A stretch of 64,000 nt of DNA from Pseudomonas pergaminensis (GCF_024112395.2 NZ_CP078013.2:6108501-6172500), one strand, 5' to 3'. Positions 1 through 10,578 are shown, counted from the stretch's first letter. Notes: a model not told the origin generated them from the sequence alone. Numbers and translations are program-made.

Positions 1-67
1 GAGCTGGCTTGCCTGCGATAGCGGTGGTGAATTCACTACCGCTATCGCAGGCAAGCCAGCTCCCACA
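1..67. repeat. REPIN-like inverted REP pair (left arm cut by window edge)
   Basis: Two inverted arms, GAGCTGGCTTGCCTGCGATAG and its complement ending GCTCCCACAG, are separated by only a short centre containing GAATTC. The opening GTGG of the left arm lies outside the window. The same class of element recurs at 14837 with an almost identical centre. It lies downstream of the minus-strand betT gene. Confidence 0.85.
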
Positions 68-127
68 GTTGATCCCATTCCAACATTGGAACAGTGGTGT
101 CAGTGAAGACACCACCTAGCTCACGTA

Positions 128-2119
128 TCAGCTATAGACACGGCCAAGGAGCTGCCGATGGCTTTCAAACTGATCGAGCACGTCCCGGGTGATCTGTTCC
201 TGGGCGAAGCCCATCAGGTCGTATTCCTGAGGCCCGTTGTGCAGGTAAACCTCGGCACGGTAATAACGGGTGCGCTCTTCCTCGGGCAGGTCACTCGGTG
301 CCGACGAGTAAGCATCCAGGCTCACTTCGTAGACAAACGGGTTGCCCTCTTCCATCTCGATGCGCACACCGATGCAACGCTTGGATTTACCCAGCAGGGT
401 CTGCACTTCCAACCCCTGTTCACGCAACGCAGTCGCCGCTTCTTCCAGCGCTGGCGTCACATGCTTGTCCATAAAGCGCTGCACAGTGCCCTGGCTCGGT
501 TGCAGGTCCAGTGCGGTCAGGCGCTCGCTGAAGCCACGACGACCACGCTCGGCCAATTGCGCCTGCTCCTGTTCGATCGCCACATCCTGGCGCATGGCCT
601 TGTGCAAGCCGAACATGAAGAAGATCAGCACCACCGAGAACGGCAGCCCGGCCAGCACCACCATGGTCTGCATGGCTTCGAAGTTACCGGCGAACAGCAA
701 GCCGATGGTCACCAGGGTGATCACCGCCGACCAGAAGATCCGCAGCCAATGCGGCGCATCTTCGTCCACGTTGCCGCCTTTGCAGGACAGGTTGGCCATC
801 ATCACCGCGCCGGAATCCGCCGGGGTCAGGAACAGCACGAAGCCCACGAAAATCGACACACCGATGACGATTTTCGACGCCGGGTAATGCTCAAGCAGTT
901 GATAGATGGCCATCGAAGGCTGTTCCAGCGCGGTCTTGCCCAACTCCACCGCACCGTGGTTCAGCACCAGGTCCAGGGCCGAGTTACCGAAGATCGACAG
1001 CCACGCCAGGGTAAAGCCCAGCGGGATCAGCAGCACGCCGGCCACCAGTTCACGCACCGTGCGACCACGGGAAATACGCGCGATGAACATGCCCACGAAT
1101 GGCGCCCAGGAAATCCACCACGCCCAGTAGAACAGGGTCCACAGGCCCATCCAGCGCTCGGTCTTGTCGGCGTCGCCTTCGTACACATAGAGGTCGAAGG
1201 TTTTCAGGATGATGCCGTTGAGGTAGTCACCGGTGTTCTGCACCAGGCCGTTGAGCAAGTGCAAGGTCGGGCCGAACAGCAGCACGAAGATCAGCAGGCC
1301 GCTGAACAACACGATGTTGAGGTTGGACAGGCGGCGGATGCCGTTCTCCACGCCCGACACGGCGGCGATGGTCGCGACGGTGCTCATCACGATGATCACA
1401 ATCAGCAGGTTGGTGTTGCTGTGCTGCATGCCGAACAGGTTTTCCAGCCCGGACGACACCTGCATCGAACCAATCCCCAGGTTCGTCACCAGGCCCAGCA
1501 GGGTCACGAACATGCCGAAACCGTCCACCGCGTGGCCGGCCGCGCCTTTCACCCAGCGCTCGCCCACCAGCGGGTACAACGCCGAACGCAAGGCCAGCGG
1601 CTGGTTATGGCGATACGCGAAGTACGCCACGGCCAGGCCGACCAAGGCATAGATCGCCCAGCCGTGCAGGCCCCAGTGCAGGAAGGTCAGTTGCAGCGCC
1701 TGGCGTGCGGCGCCATTGCTGGCGGCTGCGCCTTCGGGCGGGTTGAAGTAGTGGTCCAGCGGCTCGGAAGCGCCGAAGTACAGCAGCGAAATACCGATGC
1801 CCGACGAGAACAACATGCCGGCCCAGGCGCCGTAGCTGAAGTCCGGGGTGTCGTCCTTGCTGCCCAGTTTCAATTTGCCGTAGGAGGAAAACGCCAGGCC
1901 GACCACAAACACCAGGTAGGCGGCGATGACCACCATGTAGTACCAGCCGAAGCTTTTCGACAGCCACGCCTGGGCGACACCGAGCATGCGCCCGGCCTCC
2001 TGCGGGGCGATGATCAGGATGGCGGTCAACAACAGAATCAACGCGGTGGAGGTGTAGAACACCCAACCGTTGACCCGTACCTTTTCCGGCGGGGTCTTTA
2101 TAAGAGAGGCAGAACTCAT
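128..2119 (-). CDS. betT: BCCT-family choline/betaine transporter BetT
   Basis: High-affinity secondary transporter of the betaine/choline/carnitine family, importing choline (probably driven by H+ or Na+) for osmoprotection and for the Bet pathway. The protein is 663 aa from ATG 2119. A CGGAG ribosome site stands about 9 nt upstream, which is why this start was preferred to the longer frame beginning at 2236. The N-terminus has a first membrane helix at about residues 20-40. A run of hydrophobic segments typical of the 12-helix BCCT fold follows, including the tryptophan-rich stretch WTLFYWAWWISWAPFVG expected in the substrate-binding helix. After the last helix there is a long charged cytoplasmic tail of about 150 residues, as in osmotically regulated BetT. 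It is divergent from betI-betB-betA with the BetI operator between, so it is probably BetI-controlled. The family is certain; the exact substrate preference is inferred from context. Confidence 0.93.
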   Translation of the reverse strand: MSSASLIKTPPEKVRVNGWVFYTSTALILLLTAILIIAPQEAGRMLGVAQAWLSKSFGWYYMVVIAAYLVFVVGLAFSSYGKLKLGSKDDTPDFSYGAWAGMLFSSGIGISLLYFGASEPLDHYFNPPEGAAASNGAARQALQLTFLHWGLHGWAIYALVGLAVAYFAYRHNQPLALRSALYPLVGERWVKGAAGHAVDGFGMFVTLLGLVTNLGIGSMQVSSGLENLFGMQHSNTNLLIVIIVMSTVATIAAVSGVENGIRRLSNLNIVLFSGLLIFVLLFGPTLHLLNGLVQNTGDYLNGIILKTFDLYVYEGDADKTERWMGLWTLFYWAWWISWAPFVGMFIARISRGRTVRELVAGVLLIPLGFTLAWLSIFGNSALDLVLNHGAVELGKTALEQPSMAIYQLLEHYPASKIVIGVSIFVGFVLFLTPADSGAVMMANLSCKGGNVDEDAPHWLRIFWSAVITLVTIGLLFAGNFEAMQTMVVLAGLPFSVVLIFFMFGLHKAMRQDVAIEQEQAQLAERGRRGFSERLTALDLQPSQGTVQRFMDKHVTPALEEAATALREQGLEVQTLLGKSKRCIGVRIEMEEGNPFVYEVSLDAYSSAPSDLPEEERTRYYRAEVYLHNGPQEYDLMGFAQEQITRDVLDQFESHRQLLGRVYS

Positions 2120-2351
2120 GGCGCAGATGCTCCGGGCAGTGCGAGAGAGAAACACAAGGCAACGGTTATCCCGGGACATCGATTTTTCGGCAGTCGACGG
2201 ACGGGTGTTATAAAGACACCCCTTAAATCCCTGCACCCCATGAGCGCAGTGCCCAGGGACGTTTCAGGGGTTTAACCAGGTGCCAGATGTCGTGCCTACA
2301 TGTAGGAAATACCTGTAGGACGCGACCATTTGTCGCAGATCTTATTCTTTG

Positions 2352-2371
2352 TTGATTGAACGTTCAATCAA
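2352..2371. promoter_or_regulatory. BetI operator (20-bp perfect palindrome)
   Basis: TTGATTGAACGTTCAATCAA is a perfect 20-bp inverted repeat between divergent betT and betI, ending 70 bp before the betI start. TGAACGTTCA cores are typical of BetI sites, where choline relieves repression. It probably serves both directions. The assignment rests on position and symmetry. Confidence 0.85.
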
Positions 2372-2441
2372 AACAAAATAGACTGGCCATCAAGCCGACG
2401 GACGTTGATCGCCCATCGGCAGGCCTAAGGAGAGGTGCTAC

Positions 2442-3035
2442 ATGCCCAAGGTCGGTATGCAACCCATACGCCGCCAGCAGTTGATCGAAGCCACGCTAAC
2501 GGCCATCGATCAGGTCGGAATGGGAGATGCCAGCATTGCGCTGATCGCCCGTTTGGCCGGCGTCTCGAACGGCATCATCAGTCACTACTTTCAGGACAAG
2601 AACGGCCTGATCGCCGCAACGATGCGGTACCTGATGAACGTGCTGATCGAGAACGTCCACGAACGCAGGCTTGCGCTGAAGGATGACAGCCCACGGGCGC
2701 ACCTTCAGGTGATCATTGAGGGCAACTTCGATGCCAGCCAGGTCAACGGCCCGGCAATGAAAACCTGGCTGGCCTTCTGGGCCACCAGCATGCACCACCC
2801 GTCATTGCACAGGTTGCAGCGGATCAACGATCAACGTCTGTATTCCAACCTGTGCTGCCAGTTCCGCCGAGTGCTGCCGCTGCCGCACGCACGCAAAGCA
2901 GCCCGAGGCCTGGCGGCCCTGATCGACGGTTTGTGGTTGCGCGGCGCCCTGTCGGGAGACGCTTTCGACACGGCGCAGGCGCAACGGATCGCTTACGAAT
3001 ACATGGATTTCCAATTGGCCAAGCAGGTGAGTTAG
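2442..3035 (+). CDS. betI: TetR-family choline-responsive repressor BetI
   Basis: Repressor of the choline-to-glycine-betaine genes, released from DNA by choline. The protein is 197 aa, the usual BetI length. An N-terminal TetR helix-turn-helix lies at about residues 10-55 ([17 protein letters not shown], then [21 protein letters not shown]). The C-terminal ligand domain contains the BetI-typical stretch [29 protein letters not shown] lies just before the ATG. It is the first gene of betIBA, in the conserved order, with a perfect palindromic operator upstream. Confidence 0.95.
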   Translation: MPKVGMQPIRRQQLIEATLTAIDQVGMGDASIALIARLAGVSNGIISHYFQDKNGLIAATMRYLMNVLIENVHERRLALKDDSPRAHLQVIIEGNFDASQVNGPAMKTWLAFWATSMHHPSLHRLQRINDQRLYSNLCCQFRRVLPLPHARKAARGLAALIDGLWLRGALSGDAFDTAQAQRIAYEYMDFQLAKQVS

Positions 3036-3145
3036 AGCACACATAACCGCTCAACCCCTGAACTGCTGTTGATCAGTGTTGCCAGACCCTTATGGCCCAC
3101 TTTTCGGCGGTTAACGCCAACCACTTATGCACTTGCGAGGACTTT

Positions 3146-4618
3146 ATGGCCCGTTTCGAACTGCAAAAACTCTACATTGACGGCGGCTACAGCGACGCTG
3201 GCAGCGATGCCACCTTCGAAGCCATCAACCCGGCTAACGGTGAAGTTCTCGCCCAAGTGCAACGCGCGACGAAAGAAGACGTTGAACGCGCCGTGGTCAG
3301 CGCCGAAAAGGGCCAGAAAATCTGGGCCGCGATGACCGCCATGGAGCGTTCTCGCATCCTGCGTCGTGCCGTCGACATCCTGCGCGAGCGCAACGACGAG
3401 CTGGCCGCCCTGGAAACCCTGGACACCGGCAAAGCCTTCTCCGAAACCAAATACGTCGACATCGTCACCGGCGCCGACGTGCTGGAATACTACGCCGGCC
3501 TGGTGCCCGCCATCGAAGGCGAGCAGATCCCGCTGCGTGACACCTCGTTCGTCTACACCCGCCGTGAGCCGCTGGGCGTGGTTGCCGGTATCGGCGCGTG
3601 GAACTACCCGATCCAGATCGCCCTGTGGAAATCCGCACCGGCCCTGGCTGCCGGTAACGCAATGATCTTCAAGCCAAGCGAAGTCACCTCGCTGACCACC
3701 CTGAAACTGGCTGAGATCTACACCGAAGCCGGCGTTCCGGCGGGCGTGTTCAACGTACTGACCGGCAGCGGCCGTGAAGTCGGCACCTGGCTGACCGAGC
3801 ACCCGCGCATCGAGAAAGTCTCGTTCACCGGCGGCACCGACACCGGCAAGAAAGTCATGGCCAGCGCTTCCAGCTCTTCGCTGAAAGAAGTGACCATGGA
3901 ACTGGGCGGCAAGTCGCCGCTGATCGTGTTCGAAGACGCCGACCTGGATCGTGCGGCCGACATCGCGATGATGGCCAACTTCTACAGCTCCGGCCAGGTC
4001 TGCACCAACGGCACTCGCGTGTTTGTGCCCAAGCACCTGCAAGCGGCGTTCGAAGCCAAGATCGTTGAGCGCGTGGCGCGCATTCGTGTGGGCAGCCCGC
4101 AAGACGACAACACCAACTTCGGCCCGCTGGTCAGCTTCGCCCACATGGAAAGCGTGCTGGGCTACATCGCCAAAGGCAAGGAAGAAGGCGCACGCGTACT
4201 GTGCGGCGGCGACCGCCTGACCGACGGCGAATTCGCCAAAGGCGCTTTCGTGGCCCCGACCGTGTTCACCGACTGCACCGACGAGATGACCATCGTCCGT
4301 GAAGAAATCTTCGGCCCAGTGATGAGCATCCTCACCTACGAAACCGAAGAAGAAGTGATCCGTCGCGCCAACGACACCGACTTCGGCCTGGCCGCTGGCC
4401 TGGTGACCAAGGACCTGAACCGCGCCCACCGCGTGATTCATCAGCTGGAAGCGGGTATCTGCTGGATCAACGCCTGGGGCGAATCCGACGCGAAGATGCC
4501 GGTCGGTGGCTACAAGCAATCCGGTGTTGGCCGTGAGAACGGCATCAGCTCGCTGAACAACTTCACCCGCATCAAATCGGTACAGGTTGAGCTGGGCGAC
4601 TACGCCTCGGTGTTCTAA
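3146..4618 (+). CDS. betB: Betaine aldehyde dehydrogenase BetB
   Basis: NAD(P)-dependent oxidation of betaine aldehyde to glycine betaine, the second step of choline oxidation, in the cytoplasm. The 490 aa from ATG 3146 match the P. aeruginosa enzyme in length and numbering: general base Glu252 in MELGGK, nucleophile Cys286 in [10 protein letters not shown], and the cofactor loop [10 protein letters not shown] at about 226-235. The frame stays open upstream to 3092, but [13 protein letters not shown] is the family N-terminus. It lies 110 bp after betI and about 145 bp before betA, with a REPIN in the second gap. Confidence 0.96.
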   Translation: MARFELQKLYIDGGYSDAGSDATFEAINPANGEVLAQVQRATKEDVERAVVSAEKGQKIWAAMTAMERSRILRRAVDILRERNDELAALETLDTGKAFSETKYVDIVTGADVLEYYAGLVPAIEGEQIPLRDTSFVYTRREPLGVVAGIGAWNYPIQIALWKSAPALAAGNAMIFKPSEVTSLTTLKLAEIYTEAGVPAGVFNVLTGSGREVGTWLTEHPRIEKVSFTGGTDTGKKVMASASSSSLKEVTMELGGKSPLIVFEDADLDRAADIAMMANFYSSGQVCTNGTRVFVPKHLQAAFEAKIVERVARIRVGSPQDDNTNFGPLVSFAHMESVLGYIAKGKEEGARVLCGGDRLTDGEFAKGAFVAPTVFTDCTDEMTIVREEIFGPVMSILTYETEEEVIRRANDTDFGLAAGLVTKDLNRAHRVIHQLEAGICWINAWGESDAKMPVGGYKQSGVGRENGISSLNNFTRIKSVQVELGDYASVF

Positions 4619-4644
4619 GAACCCGAGCCTTGTAGTGCCTTTGA

Positions 4645-4730
4645 GGCCGCCATCGGGGGCAAGCCCCCTCCCACCTTTGACTGTGTAAACCCGATCAAAT
4701 GTGGGAGGGGGGCTTGCCCCCGATGAGGCC
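4645..4730. repeat. REPIN between betB and betA
   Basis: Inverted REP arms: CATCGGGGGCAAGCCCCCTC on the left and the matching GGGAGGGGGGCTTGCCCCCG on the right. This GGGGGC arm variant differs from the GCGGGC arms common elsewhere in the window. Sitting inside the bet operon, the transcribed hairpin may affect betB/betA message stability. Confidence 0.85.
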
Positions 4731-4763
4731 CGACCTGACCACACATCAAAGAGGGTGCATCCA

Positions 4764-6458
4764 ATGTCCCAAGAATACGATTACATTATTGTGGGTGCCG
4801 GCTCCGCCGGTAACACCCTGGCGACCCGTCTGACCGAAGACGAAGGCGTCACCGTCCTGCTGCTGGAAGCCGGCGGCCCGGACTACCGTCTCGACTTCCG
4901 TACCCAGATGCCCGCCGCCCTGGCCTTCCCGCTGCAGGGTCGCCGCTACAACTGGGCCTACGAAACCGATCCAGAGCCCCACATGGACGGCCGCCGGATG
5001 GAATGCGGTCGCGGCAAGGGCCTGGGTGGTTCCTCGCTGATCAACGGCATGTGCTACATCCGTGGCAACGCCATGGATTACGACAACTGGGCGAAATTGC
5101 CAGGCCTGGAAAACTGGACCTACCTCGACTGCCTACCCTATTTCCGCAAGGCCGAAACCCGCGACATCGGCCCGAACGACTGGCACGGCGGCGATGGCCC
5201 GGTCAGCGTGACCACGCCGAAAGCCGGCAATAACCCACTGTTCCACGCCATGGTCGAAGCCGGCGTGCAGGCCGGTTACCCGCGTACCGAAGACTTGAAC
5301 GGCTACCAGCAAGAAGGCTTCGGCCCGATGGACCGTACCGTCACGCCGAACGGTCGTCGCGCCAGCACCGCGCGCGGTTACCTGGATACTGCCAAGAAGC
5401 GCTCCACGCTGACCATCGTCACCCACGCCCTCACCGACAAGGTGTTGTTCGAAGGCAAGCGTGCCGTTGGTGTGCGTTACCTGATCGGCGCCGCTGAAGA
5501 GCGCGTTGAAGCCCGCGCGCGCAAGGAAGTGCTGGTGTGCAGCGGCGCAATCGCGTCGCCGCAACTGCTGCAACGCTCCGGTGTCGGCCCGGCCAAGCTG
5601 CTGGAAAGCCTCGACATCCCGGTGGTCCACGACCTGCCAGGCGTCGGCGAAAACCTGCAGGACCACCTTGAGCTGTACCTGCAATATGCGTGCACTCAGC
5701 CCGTGTCGCTGTACCCGTCGCTGCTCTGGTACAACCAGCCGGCGATCGGCGCTGAGTGGCTGTTCAACGGCACCGGCATCGGCGCCAGCAACCAGTTCGA
5801 AGCGGGCGGTTTCATCCGTACCCGTGAAGAATTCGAATGGCCGAACATCCAGTACCACTTCCTGCCGGTCGCGATTAACTACAACGGCAGCAACGGTGTG
5901 AAAGAGCACGGCTTCCAGGCGCACATGGGCTCCATGCGTTCGCCAAGCCGTGGCCGCGTGCAATTGAAGTCGAAGAACCCACGGGACTACCCGAGCATCC
6001 TCTTCAACTACATGGCCACCGAGCAGGACTGGCAGGAATTCCGCGACGGCATCCGCCTGACCCGTGAAATCATGCAGCAGCCGGCACTCGACCAGTACCG
6101 TGGTCGCGAAATCAGCCCAGGCATCGACGTGCAAACCGATGAGCAGCTTGACAAGTTCATCCGCGAGCACGCCGAAACCGCGTTCCACCCGTCCTGCTCG
6201 TGCAAGATGGGCACCGACGAAATGGCTGTCGTCGATGGCGAAGGCCGCGTGCATGGCATGCAGGGTCTGCGTGTGGTCGATGCGTCGATCATGCCGATCA
6301 TCACCACCGGTAACCTGAACGCGCCGACGATCATGATCGCCGAGAAAATCGCCGACAAGATCCGTGGCCGCCAGCCGCTGCCGCGCAGCACCGCCGACTA
6401 CTACGTGGCCGGCGATGCGCCGGTGCGTGGCAAGCCGATGCGTGAAATTGCGCAGTAA
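4764..6458 (+). CDS. betA: Choline dehydrogenase BetA (GMC oxidoreductase)
   Basis: FAD-dependent, membrane-associated oxidation of choline to betaine aldehyde. The protein is 564 aa from ATG 4764, preceded by AAAGAGGG; the open frame to 4701 runs into the REPIN and is not coding. The N-terminal FAD motif is VGAGSAGN at about residues 9-16. The GMC signature occurs as [14 protein letters not shown]. The C-terminal active-site region has [10 protein letters not shown] (catalytic His) and [12 protein letters not shown] (conserved Asn). It is the last gene of betIBA. Both steps from choline to betaine are therefore encoded here. Confidence 0.96.
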   Translation: MSQEYDYIIVGAGSAGNTLATRLTEDEGVTVLLLEAGGPDYRLDFRTQMPAALAFPLQGRRYNWAYETDPEPHMDGRRMECGRGKGLGGSSLINGMCYIRGNAMDYDNWAKLPGLENWTYLDCLPYFRKAETRDIGPNDWHGGDGPVSVTTPKAGNNPLFHAMVEAGVQAGYPRTEDLNGYQQEGFGPMDRTVTPNGRRASTARGYLDTAKKRSTLTIVTHALTDKVLFEGKRAVGVRYLIGAAEERVEARARKEVLVCSGAIASPQLLQRSGVGPAKLLESLDIPVVHDLPGVGENLQDHLELYLQYACTQPVSLYPSLLWYNQPAIGAEWLFNGTGIGASNQFEAGGFIRTREEFEWPNIQYHFLPVAINYNGSNGVKEHGFQAHMGSMRSPSRGRVQLKSKNPRDYPSILFNYMATEQDWQEFRDGIRLTREIMQQPALDQYRGREISPGIDVQTDEQLDKFIREHAETAFHPSCSCKMGTDEMAVVDGEGRVHGMQGLRVVDASIMPIITTGNLNAPTIMIAEKIADKIRGRQPLPRSTADYYVAGDAPVRGKPMREIAQ

Positions 6459-6478
6459 CTGAAATATCGCGTTGCCTG

Positions 6479-6566
6479 TATCGCAGGCAAGCCAGCTCCC
6501 ACAGTTGATCGAGTTCGCCTGAACAACGTGATCACCTGTGGGAGCCGGGCTTGCCCGCGATGAGGA
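6479..6566. repeat. REPIN downstream of betA
   Basis: A hybrid element. The left arm TATCGCAGGCAAGCCAGCTC is of the GCTGGC class and the right arm GGGAGCCGGGCTTGCCCGCG is of the CCGGGC class. The spacer is about 40 nt. Confidence 0.75.
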
Positions 6567-6647
6567 CCGACCGGCCAATGCAAAACCCCTCCTTGATCAG
6601 CTACTCTGTTTGCCTGCCCGCGACGAGCCGCCCACAAGGAAGGCCCC

Positions 6648-8090
6648 ATGTTCGACCACCACGCCACACTCAAAAAACACTTCACAGCCCTGCGCACCCG
6701 CGCCGAATTCTTCTCGCTGCGCTACGTACGCGAATCCGGCCACTACCTGGCCGTACGCAAAAACGTCGCTGAACCACCGCACCTGAACCACGACGAAGGC
6801 GCCATGCTCACCGTGCGTCTCAACGGTGTGGAAGCCTACGCGGCGACCAACGATATATCCCTGCCTGGCCTGCAAGCCGCCCTTGAGCGTGCCGAACAGC
6901 AAGCCCGGTTGATCAAACCCCACGCCCTGCTCGACCTGCGTGATCAGCATGTCTCCAGTGATGTGGCGGACTACCTGTCCCCCGAACTCAATCAGCCTTT
7001 CCCGTCCCTGAGCGACTGCTACCAATTGCTGGGCGACGAATCCGCCGCTGTGCCCAAGGACGAGCGCCTGGTGAGCTGGGAAGTCAGCCTCGGCCTGACC
7101 CACGTCGAGCAGATCTACCTCAACAACGCCGGCGCCGAGCTGCGCCAGGCCCAGCGCTTTGTGTTCCCAGGCGTCAATGTCACGGCCTACGATGGCAACG
7201 ACAGCCAGAGCCGCACCCTGGGCGGCAGCAACTTCGGCCAGCAAGGTGGCTTTGATGTGATCAGCCGCTTCGGCCTGGTCGGCGCAGCGCCACGCATTGC
7301 CGACGAAGCCCTGCAACTGCTGCTCGCACCCAACACCCCCAACGGCCCGCGCGACCTGTTGCTGATGCCTGACCAGATGATCCTGCAGATCCACGAATCC
7401 ATCGGCCACCCGCTGGAGCTGGACCGCATCCTGGGTGACGAGCGCAATTACGCCGGCACCAGTTTTGTGAAGGCCAGCGACTTCGGCCATCTGCACTATG
7501 GCTCCAAGTTGCTCAACGTGACGTTCGACCCGGACATCCCAGAGCAACTCGCCAGCTACAGCCATGACGACGACGGCACGCCCGCCAGCAAGCAGTTCCT
7601 GATCCGCGAAGGGTTGCTGCTCAAACCACTGGGCGGTGCGCTGTCGCAATTCCGTTCGGGTATGAGCGGCGTGGCCAATAGCCGGGCCAGCAGTTGGAAC
7701 CGTGCGCCCATCGACCGCATGGCCAACCTGAACATCGAAGCGGGCGACAAGAGCCTGGCACAACTGATCGGCGGTATTGAAAGCGGCATCCTGATGTCGA
7801 CCAACCGCTCATGGTCCATCGACGATGCGCGCAACAAATTCCAGTTCGGCTGCGAATGGGGTCAGTTGATCGAGAACGGCGAGCTGAAAGGTGTGGTGAA
7901 GAACCCTAACTACCGCGCCATTTCTGCCAACTTCTGGCGCAACCTCAGCGCGGTCGGTGACGCCAGCACCTTCAAGGTCCTGGGCACGCCGAACTGCGGC
8001 AAAGGCGAACCCAATCAGGTGATCCGCGTCGGCCATGCGTCACCGGCCTGCGTATTCAGTGATGTCGACGTATTTGGGGGAGACGCCTGA
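6648..8090 (+). CDS. TldD/PmbA-family metallopeptidase, TldD-like subunit
   Basis: Predicted zinc metalloprotease subunit of the TldD/TldE superfamily. The protein is 480 aa with no signal peptide. The TldD-type HExxxH zinc motif is visible as H249-E-S-I-G-H254 within MILQIHESIGHPLELDR. The C-terminal region has the expected glycine- and cysteine-rich strands (FQFGCEWGQLIENGELKG and GTPNCGKGEPNQ). The stop overlaps the start of the PmbA-like gene (TGATG), so the two are translationally coupled and probably form a heterodimer. Canonical TldD-PmbA matures microcin B17-like peptides and degrades CcdA. Pseudomonads normally carry that pair elsewhere as separate genes, so this looks like an additional paralogous pair with unknown substrate. 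Confidence 0.85.
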   Translation: MFDHHATLKKHFTALRTRAEFFSLRYVRESGHYLAVRKNVAEPPHLNHDEGAMLTVRLNGVEAYAATNDISLPGLQAALERAEQQARLIKPHALLDLRDQHVSSDVADYLSPELNQPFPSLSDCYQLLGDESAAVPKDERLVSWEVSLGLTHVEQIYLNNAGAELRQAQRFVFPGVNVTAYDGNDSQSRTLGGSNFGQQGGFDVISRFGLVGAAPRIADEALQLLLAPNTPNGPRDLLLMPDQMILQIHESIGHPLELDRILGDERNYAGTSFVKASDFGHLHYGSKLLNVTFDPDIPEQLASYSHDDDGTPASKQFLIREGLLLKPLGGALSQFRSGMSGVANSRASSWNRAPIDRMANLNIEAGDKSLAQLIGGIESGILMSTNRSWSIDDARNKFQFGCEWGQLIENGELKGVVKNPNYRAISANFWRNLSAVGDASTFKVLGTPNCGKGEPNQVIRVGHASPACVFSDVDVFGGDA

Positions 8091-9406
8091 TGAACAACTT
8101 CAAGGCATTGGTGGAGTGGCTCAAACATGCCATCACCGACAATGAACAATTCCACCTCGGCTATGCGGATGAAGCGTCCGAATTCGTGCGCTTCAATCAC
8201 GCCAAGGTGCGCCAGGCGGGCCAAGTGCAACAGGCCAGCCTCAACCTGAAACTGATCAACGATGGCCGCCACGCCGACCTCGGCATCACCCTTGCCGGCG
8301 AGCCCGAGCTGGACCGCCAGCGTTTGGCCGATGGCCTGCAACAGTTGCGCGAAACCCTGCCGCTGCTGCCACAAGACCCGTACCTGCTGCTGAACCACAA
8401 CGCCTGGCAAAGCAACAACGAACAAACCCGCCCGCTGCCGGAACTGGCCCAGGTACTGGAAGACGTCAGCCGGGCCGCCCAAGGTGTGGACCTGGTCGGC
8501 TTTTATGCGGCCGGCCCCATCAGCCGGGGCTTTGCCAGTTCGTCGGGCGCCTTCGGCTGGCACCAGGCCAATAGCTTCAACTTCGACTTCAGTCTGTTCC
8601 ACGCCAATGGTGAAGCGGTAAAGGCCAGCTACGCCGGGCACACTTGGGACAGCGCCGAGTTTGCCGCGCGCTTCCAGCAGGCCCGCGAGCAGCTTGAGTT
8701 CCTCGGCCGTCCACTGCACAAGCTGGCCCCCGGACACTATCGCGCCTACCTCGCCCCGGCGGCGATTGAAGAAATCATCAGCATCATCACCTGGGGCGGG
8801 TTTTCCGCCCAAGCCATCGCCAGCAAGGGCAGTTCGCTGCAAAAGCTGTATGCCGGTGAACAGTCCCTGAGCCCGCTGGTGACAGTTGCGGAACAGATCA
8901 GCGGCTCCCTGAGCCAGGCGTTTTCCACTGAAGGTTACCCGCGCGGCGACGTCACGCTGATCAAGGCGGGGCAAGCCGATGGCCAATTGATCAACTCGCG
9001 CAGCGCTGCTGAATATGGTTTGAGCACTAACGGCGCAAGCAGCGATGAATCGCCCAGCGCCTTGCAAATGGCGGCGGGTAGCCTGGCCCAGGCCGATATC
9101 CTCAAGCAGTTGGGCACCGGGTTGTACATCAGCAATCTGTGGTACCTGAACTATTCTGACCTGCCGGCGGCCCGCCTGACCGGCATGACGCGCTTTGCCA
9201 CCTTCTGGGTGGAAGACGGCGAGATCAAGGCGCCGGTCAGCACCATGCGTTTTGATGACAGCGTCTACAACCTGCTCGGCGCGCAGTTGGAAGCCCTGAC
9301 CGCTGATCGGGAACTGCTGCTGTCGGCCAGTACCTACAGCCAGCGCAACACCGCCTCAAATCTGCTGCCAGGGGCCTTGGTCAAACGCCTGACTTTAACC
9401 TTGTAA
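8090..9406 (+). CDS. TldD/PmbA-family protein, PmbA/TldE-like subunit
   Basis: A 438-aa partner of the preceding TldD-like protein. It shares the superfamily fold pattern, including the late motif [34 protein letters not shown] typical of TldE/PmbA C-termini (spelled here only to locate it at about residues 346-383). It has no HExxxH motif, as expected for the non-catalytic TldE-like subunit. The ATG overlaps the upstream stop by one base. It is followed by a REPIN and then unrelated genes, so this is a two-gene unit. Substrate unknown. Confidence 0.82.
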   Translation: MNNFKALVEWLKHAITDNEQFHLGYADEASEFVRFNHAKVRQAGQVQQASLNLKLINDGRHADLGITLAGEPELDRQRLADGLQQLRETLPLLPQDPYLLLNHNAWQSNNEQTRPLPELAQVLEDVSRAAQGVDLVGFYAAGPISRGFASSSGAFGWHQANSFNFDFSLFHANGEAVKASYAGHTWDSAEFAARFQQAREQLEFLGRPLHKLAPGHYRAYLAPAAIEEIISIITWGGFSAQAIASKGSSLQKLYAGEQSLSPLVTVAEQISGSLSQAFSTEGYPRGDVTLIKAGQADGQLINSRSAAEYGLSTNGASSDESPSALQMAAGSLAQADILKQLGTGLYISNLWYLNYSDLPAARLTGMTRFATFWVEDGEIKAPVSTMRFDDSVYNLLGAQLEALTADRELLLSASTYSQRNTASNLLPGALVKRLTLTL

Positions 9407-9419
9407 ATACAAAATCCTT

Positions 9420-9507
9420 GTGGGAGCGGGCTTGCTCGCGAAGGCGGCGTATCAGTCAACTTATCCGGTGGCTGGCGCTCCTCCTTCGCGAGCAAGCCCG
9501 CTCCCAC
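9420..9507. repeat. REPIN
   Basis: Inverted arms GTGGGAGCGGGCTTGCTCGC and GCGAGCAAGCCCGCTCCCAC with a spacer of about 45 nt. It belongs to the most frequent arm class in this window. Confidence 0.9.
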
Positions 9508-9660
9508 ACTGTCTTGCGATTACTTCCGACACCTCGACTCAATCCTTCCTACCGTCAAATCCCATCTCACGCTTGCTCCAGCGTGCTCAGTTGTCGCGCT
9601 TAAAAAACCTCGTTATAAGGGTTAGTGGCATCCCGCCACCCCCACCCACGAGAGCACGAC

Positions 9661-9679
9661 CTTGCCCGGGAAGGGCAAG
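9661..9679 (+). promoter_or_regulatory. Hairpin with GGGAA loop before the rhlA-like start (possible RsmA/E site)
   Basis: CTTGCCC-GGGAA-GGGCAAG forms a perfect 7-bp stem that presents GGA in the loop. It ends 13 nt before ATG 9693 and just upstream of the GGAG ribosome site. GGA-in-loop hairpins next to ribosome sites are the hallmark of RsmA/CsrA targets. The regulatory role is inferred. Confidence 0.45.
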
Positions 9680-9692
9680 CTGGAGCGTTGAC

Positions 9693-10541
9693 ATGAACCA
9701 TGGAAGTTTTGTCATTGAAAAGCTGTTCAAGCACTACAACGTTCATGTTGAGCAACTGGGAAACGATTCGCAAAAAAAGACCGTCCTGATGGTCAACGGT
9801 GCGCTGTCCACCACACGCTCCTTCGCCCGCACCAGCAAATGCCTGGCCGAGCATTTCAATGTGTTGCTGTTCGACCTGCCGTTCTCCGGCTATTCCCGCG
9901 AACACAACACTGACCTCGACTTGGTGACCAAGGACGACGAGGTGCAAATGCTGCGCGCCTTGGTCGAGCGCTTCCAGGTCAACCATCTGGTGTCGGCGTC
10001 CTGGGGCGGCATCTCGACGCTGCTGACCCTGGCACACAACCCACCCTCCATCGAAAGCTCAGTGGTGATGGCCCTCGCGCCCAACCTCAACCAAGCCATG
10101 CTCGACTATGTGGAACGTGTACGCGTATTGATCGAAGCGGACGACAAGTCCGCCGTCGGCCACTTGCTCAATGAAACCGTGGGCAAGTATTTGTCGCCCC
10201 GGCTCAAGCGCAACAACCACCGGCACCTGTCGACCATGGCCACCACCGAATACCGCCAGGCGCGTTTTCATATCCACCAAGTGTTGGCCTTGGGCGATGG
10301 CAACTACCTGCCGGCACTGCGGCAGATTGAAACGCCGGTGCACTTCCTCAACGGCGCCCTGGACGAATACACCCCCGCCGCCGAGGCCCAGTTGTTCAAG
10401 CAATACGTGGGGCGCAGCAGTTTTGCCGTGGCCGAACATACTGGCCACTTGCTCGACCTTGAATCCAACGAAGCCGCCGTGGCGGTGCACCGTGAACTGC
10501 TGGATTTCCTAGTGGGAAAACGCGCGACGAATGGCGCATAA
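9693..10541 (+). CDS. rhlA: RhlA-like alpha/beta hydrolase (3-(3-hydroxyalkanoyloxy)alkanoate synthase family)
   Basis: The 282-aa protein closely resembles RhlA, which takes 3-hydroxyacyl chains from fatty-acid metabolism and joins two into HAA, the lipid half of rhamnolipids. PhaG is the neighbouring family. RhlA-like stretches include [33 protein letters not shown] and [18 protein letters not shown]. The expected triad is visible: Ser103 in SASWGG, Asp224 in LDEYT and His252 in [10 protein letters not shown], one residue off RhlA numbering. The start chosen has GGAG 8 nt upstream; the longer frame from 9420 crosses a REPIN. No rhlB glycosyltransferase is adjacent. An MFS exporter follows 37 bp downstream, so HAA or another acyl product and its export is the likely job. 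A PhaG-like role cannot be excluded. Confidence 0.78.
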   Translation: MNHGSFVIEKLFKHYNVHVEQLGNDSQKKTVLMVNGALSTTRSFARTSKCLAEHFNVLLFDLPFSGYSREHNTDLDLVTKDDEVQMLRALVERFQVNHLVSASWGGISTLLTLAHNPPSIESSVVMALAPNLNQAMLDYVERVRVLIEADDKSAVGHLLNETVGKYLSPRLKRNNHRHLSTMATTEYRQARFHIHQVLALGDGNYLPALRQIETPVHFLNGALDEYTPAAEAQLFKQYVGRSSFAVAEHTGHLLDLESNEAAVAVHRELLDFLVGKRATNGA

Positions 10542-10578
10542 TCGCCAACACATAGCCTGCTAACCAAAAAGGGTTTCC

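Noticed and set aside
158..2275. 705-codon plus-strand open frame antisense to betT
   Set aside because: His/Gln/Arg-rich shadow translation of the betT coding strand; no motif or ribosome site.
3125..4744. 539-codon minus-strand open frame antisense to betB
   Set aside because: Shadow of betB, extending into the REPIN; no recognisable protein features.
9420..9692. N-terminal extension of the RhlA-like gene
   Set aside because: It would translate a REPIN and low-complexity sequence; ATG 9693 has a good ribosome site and the family N-terminus.
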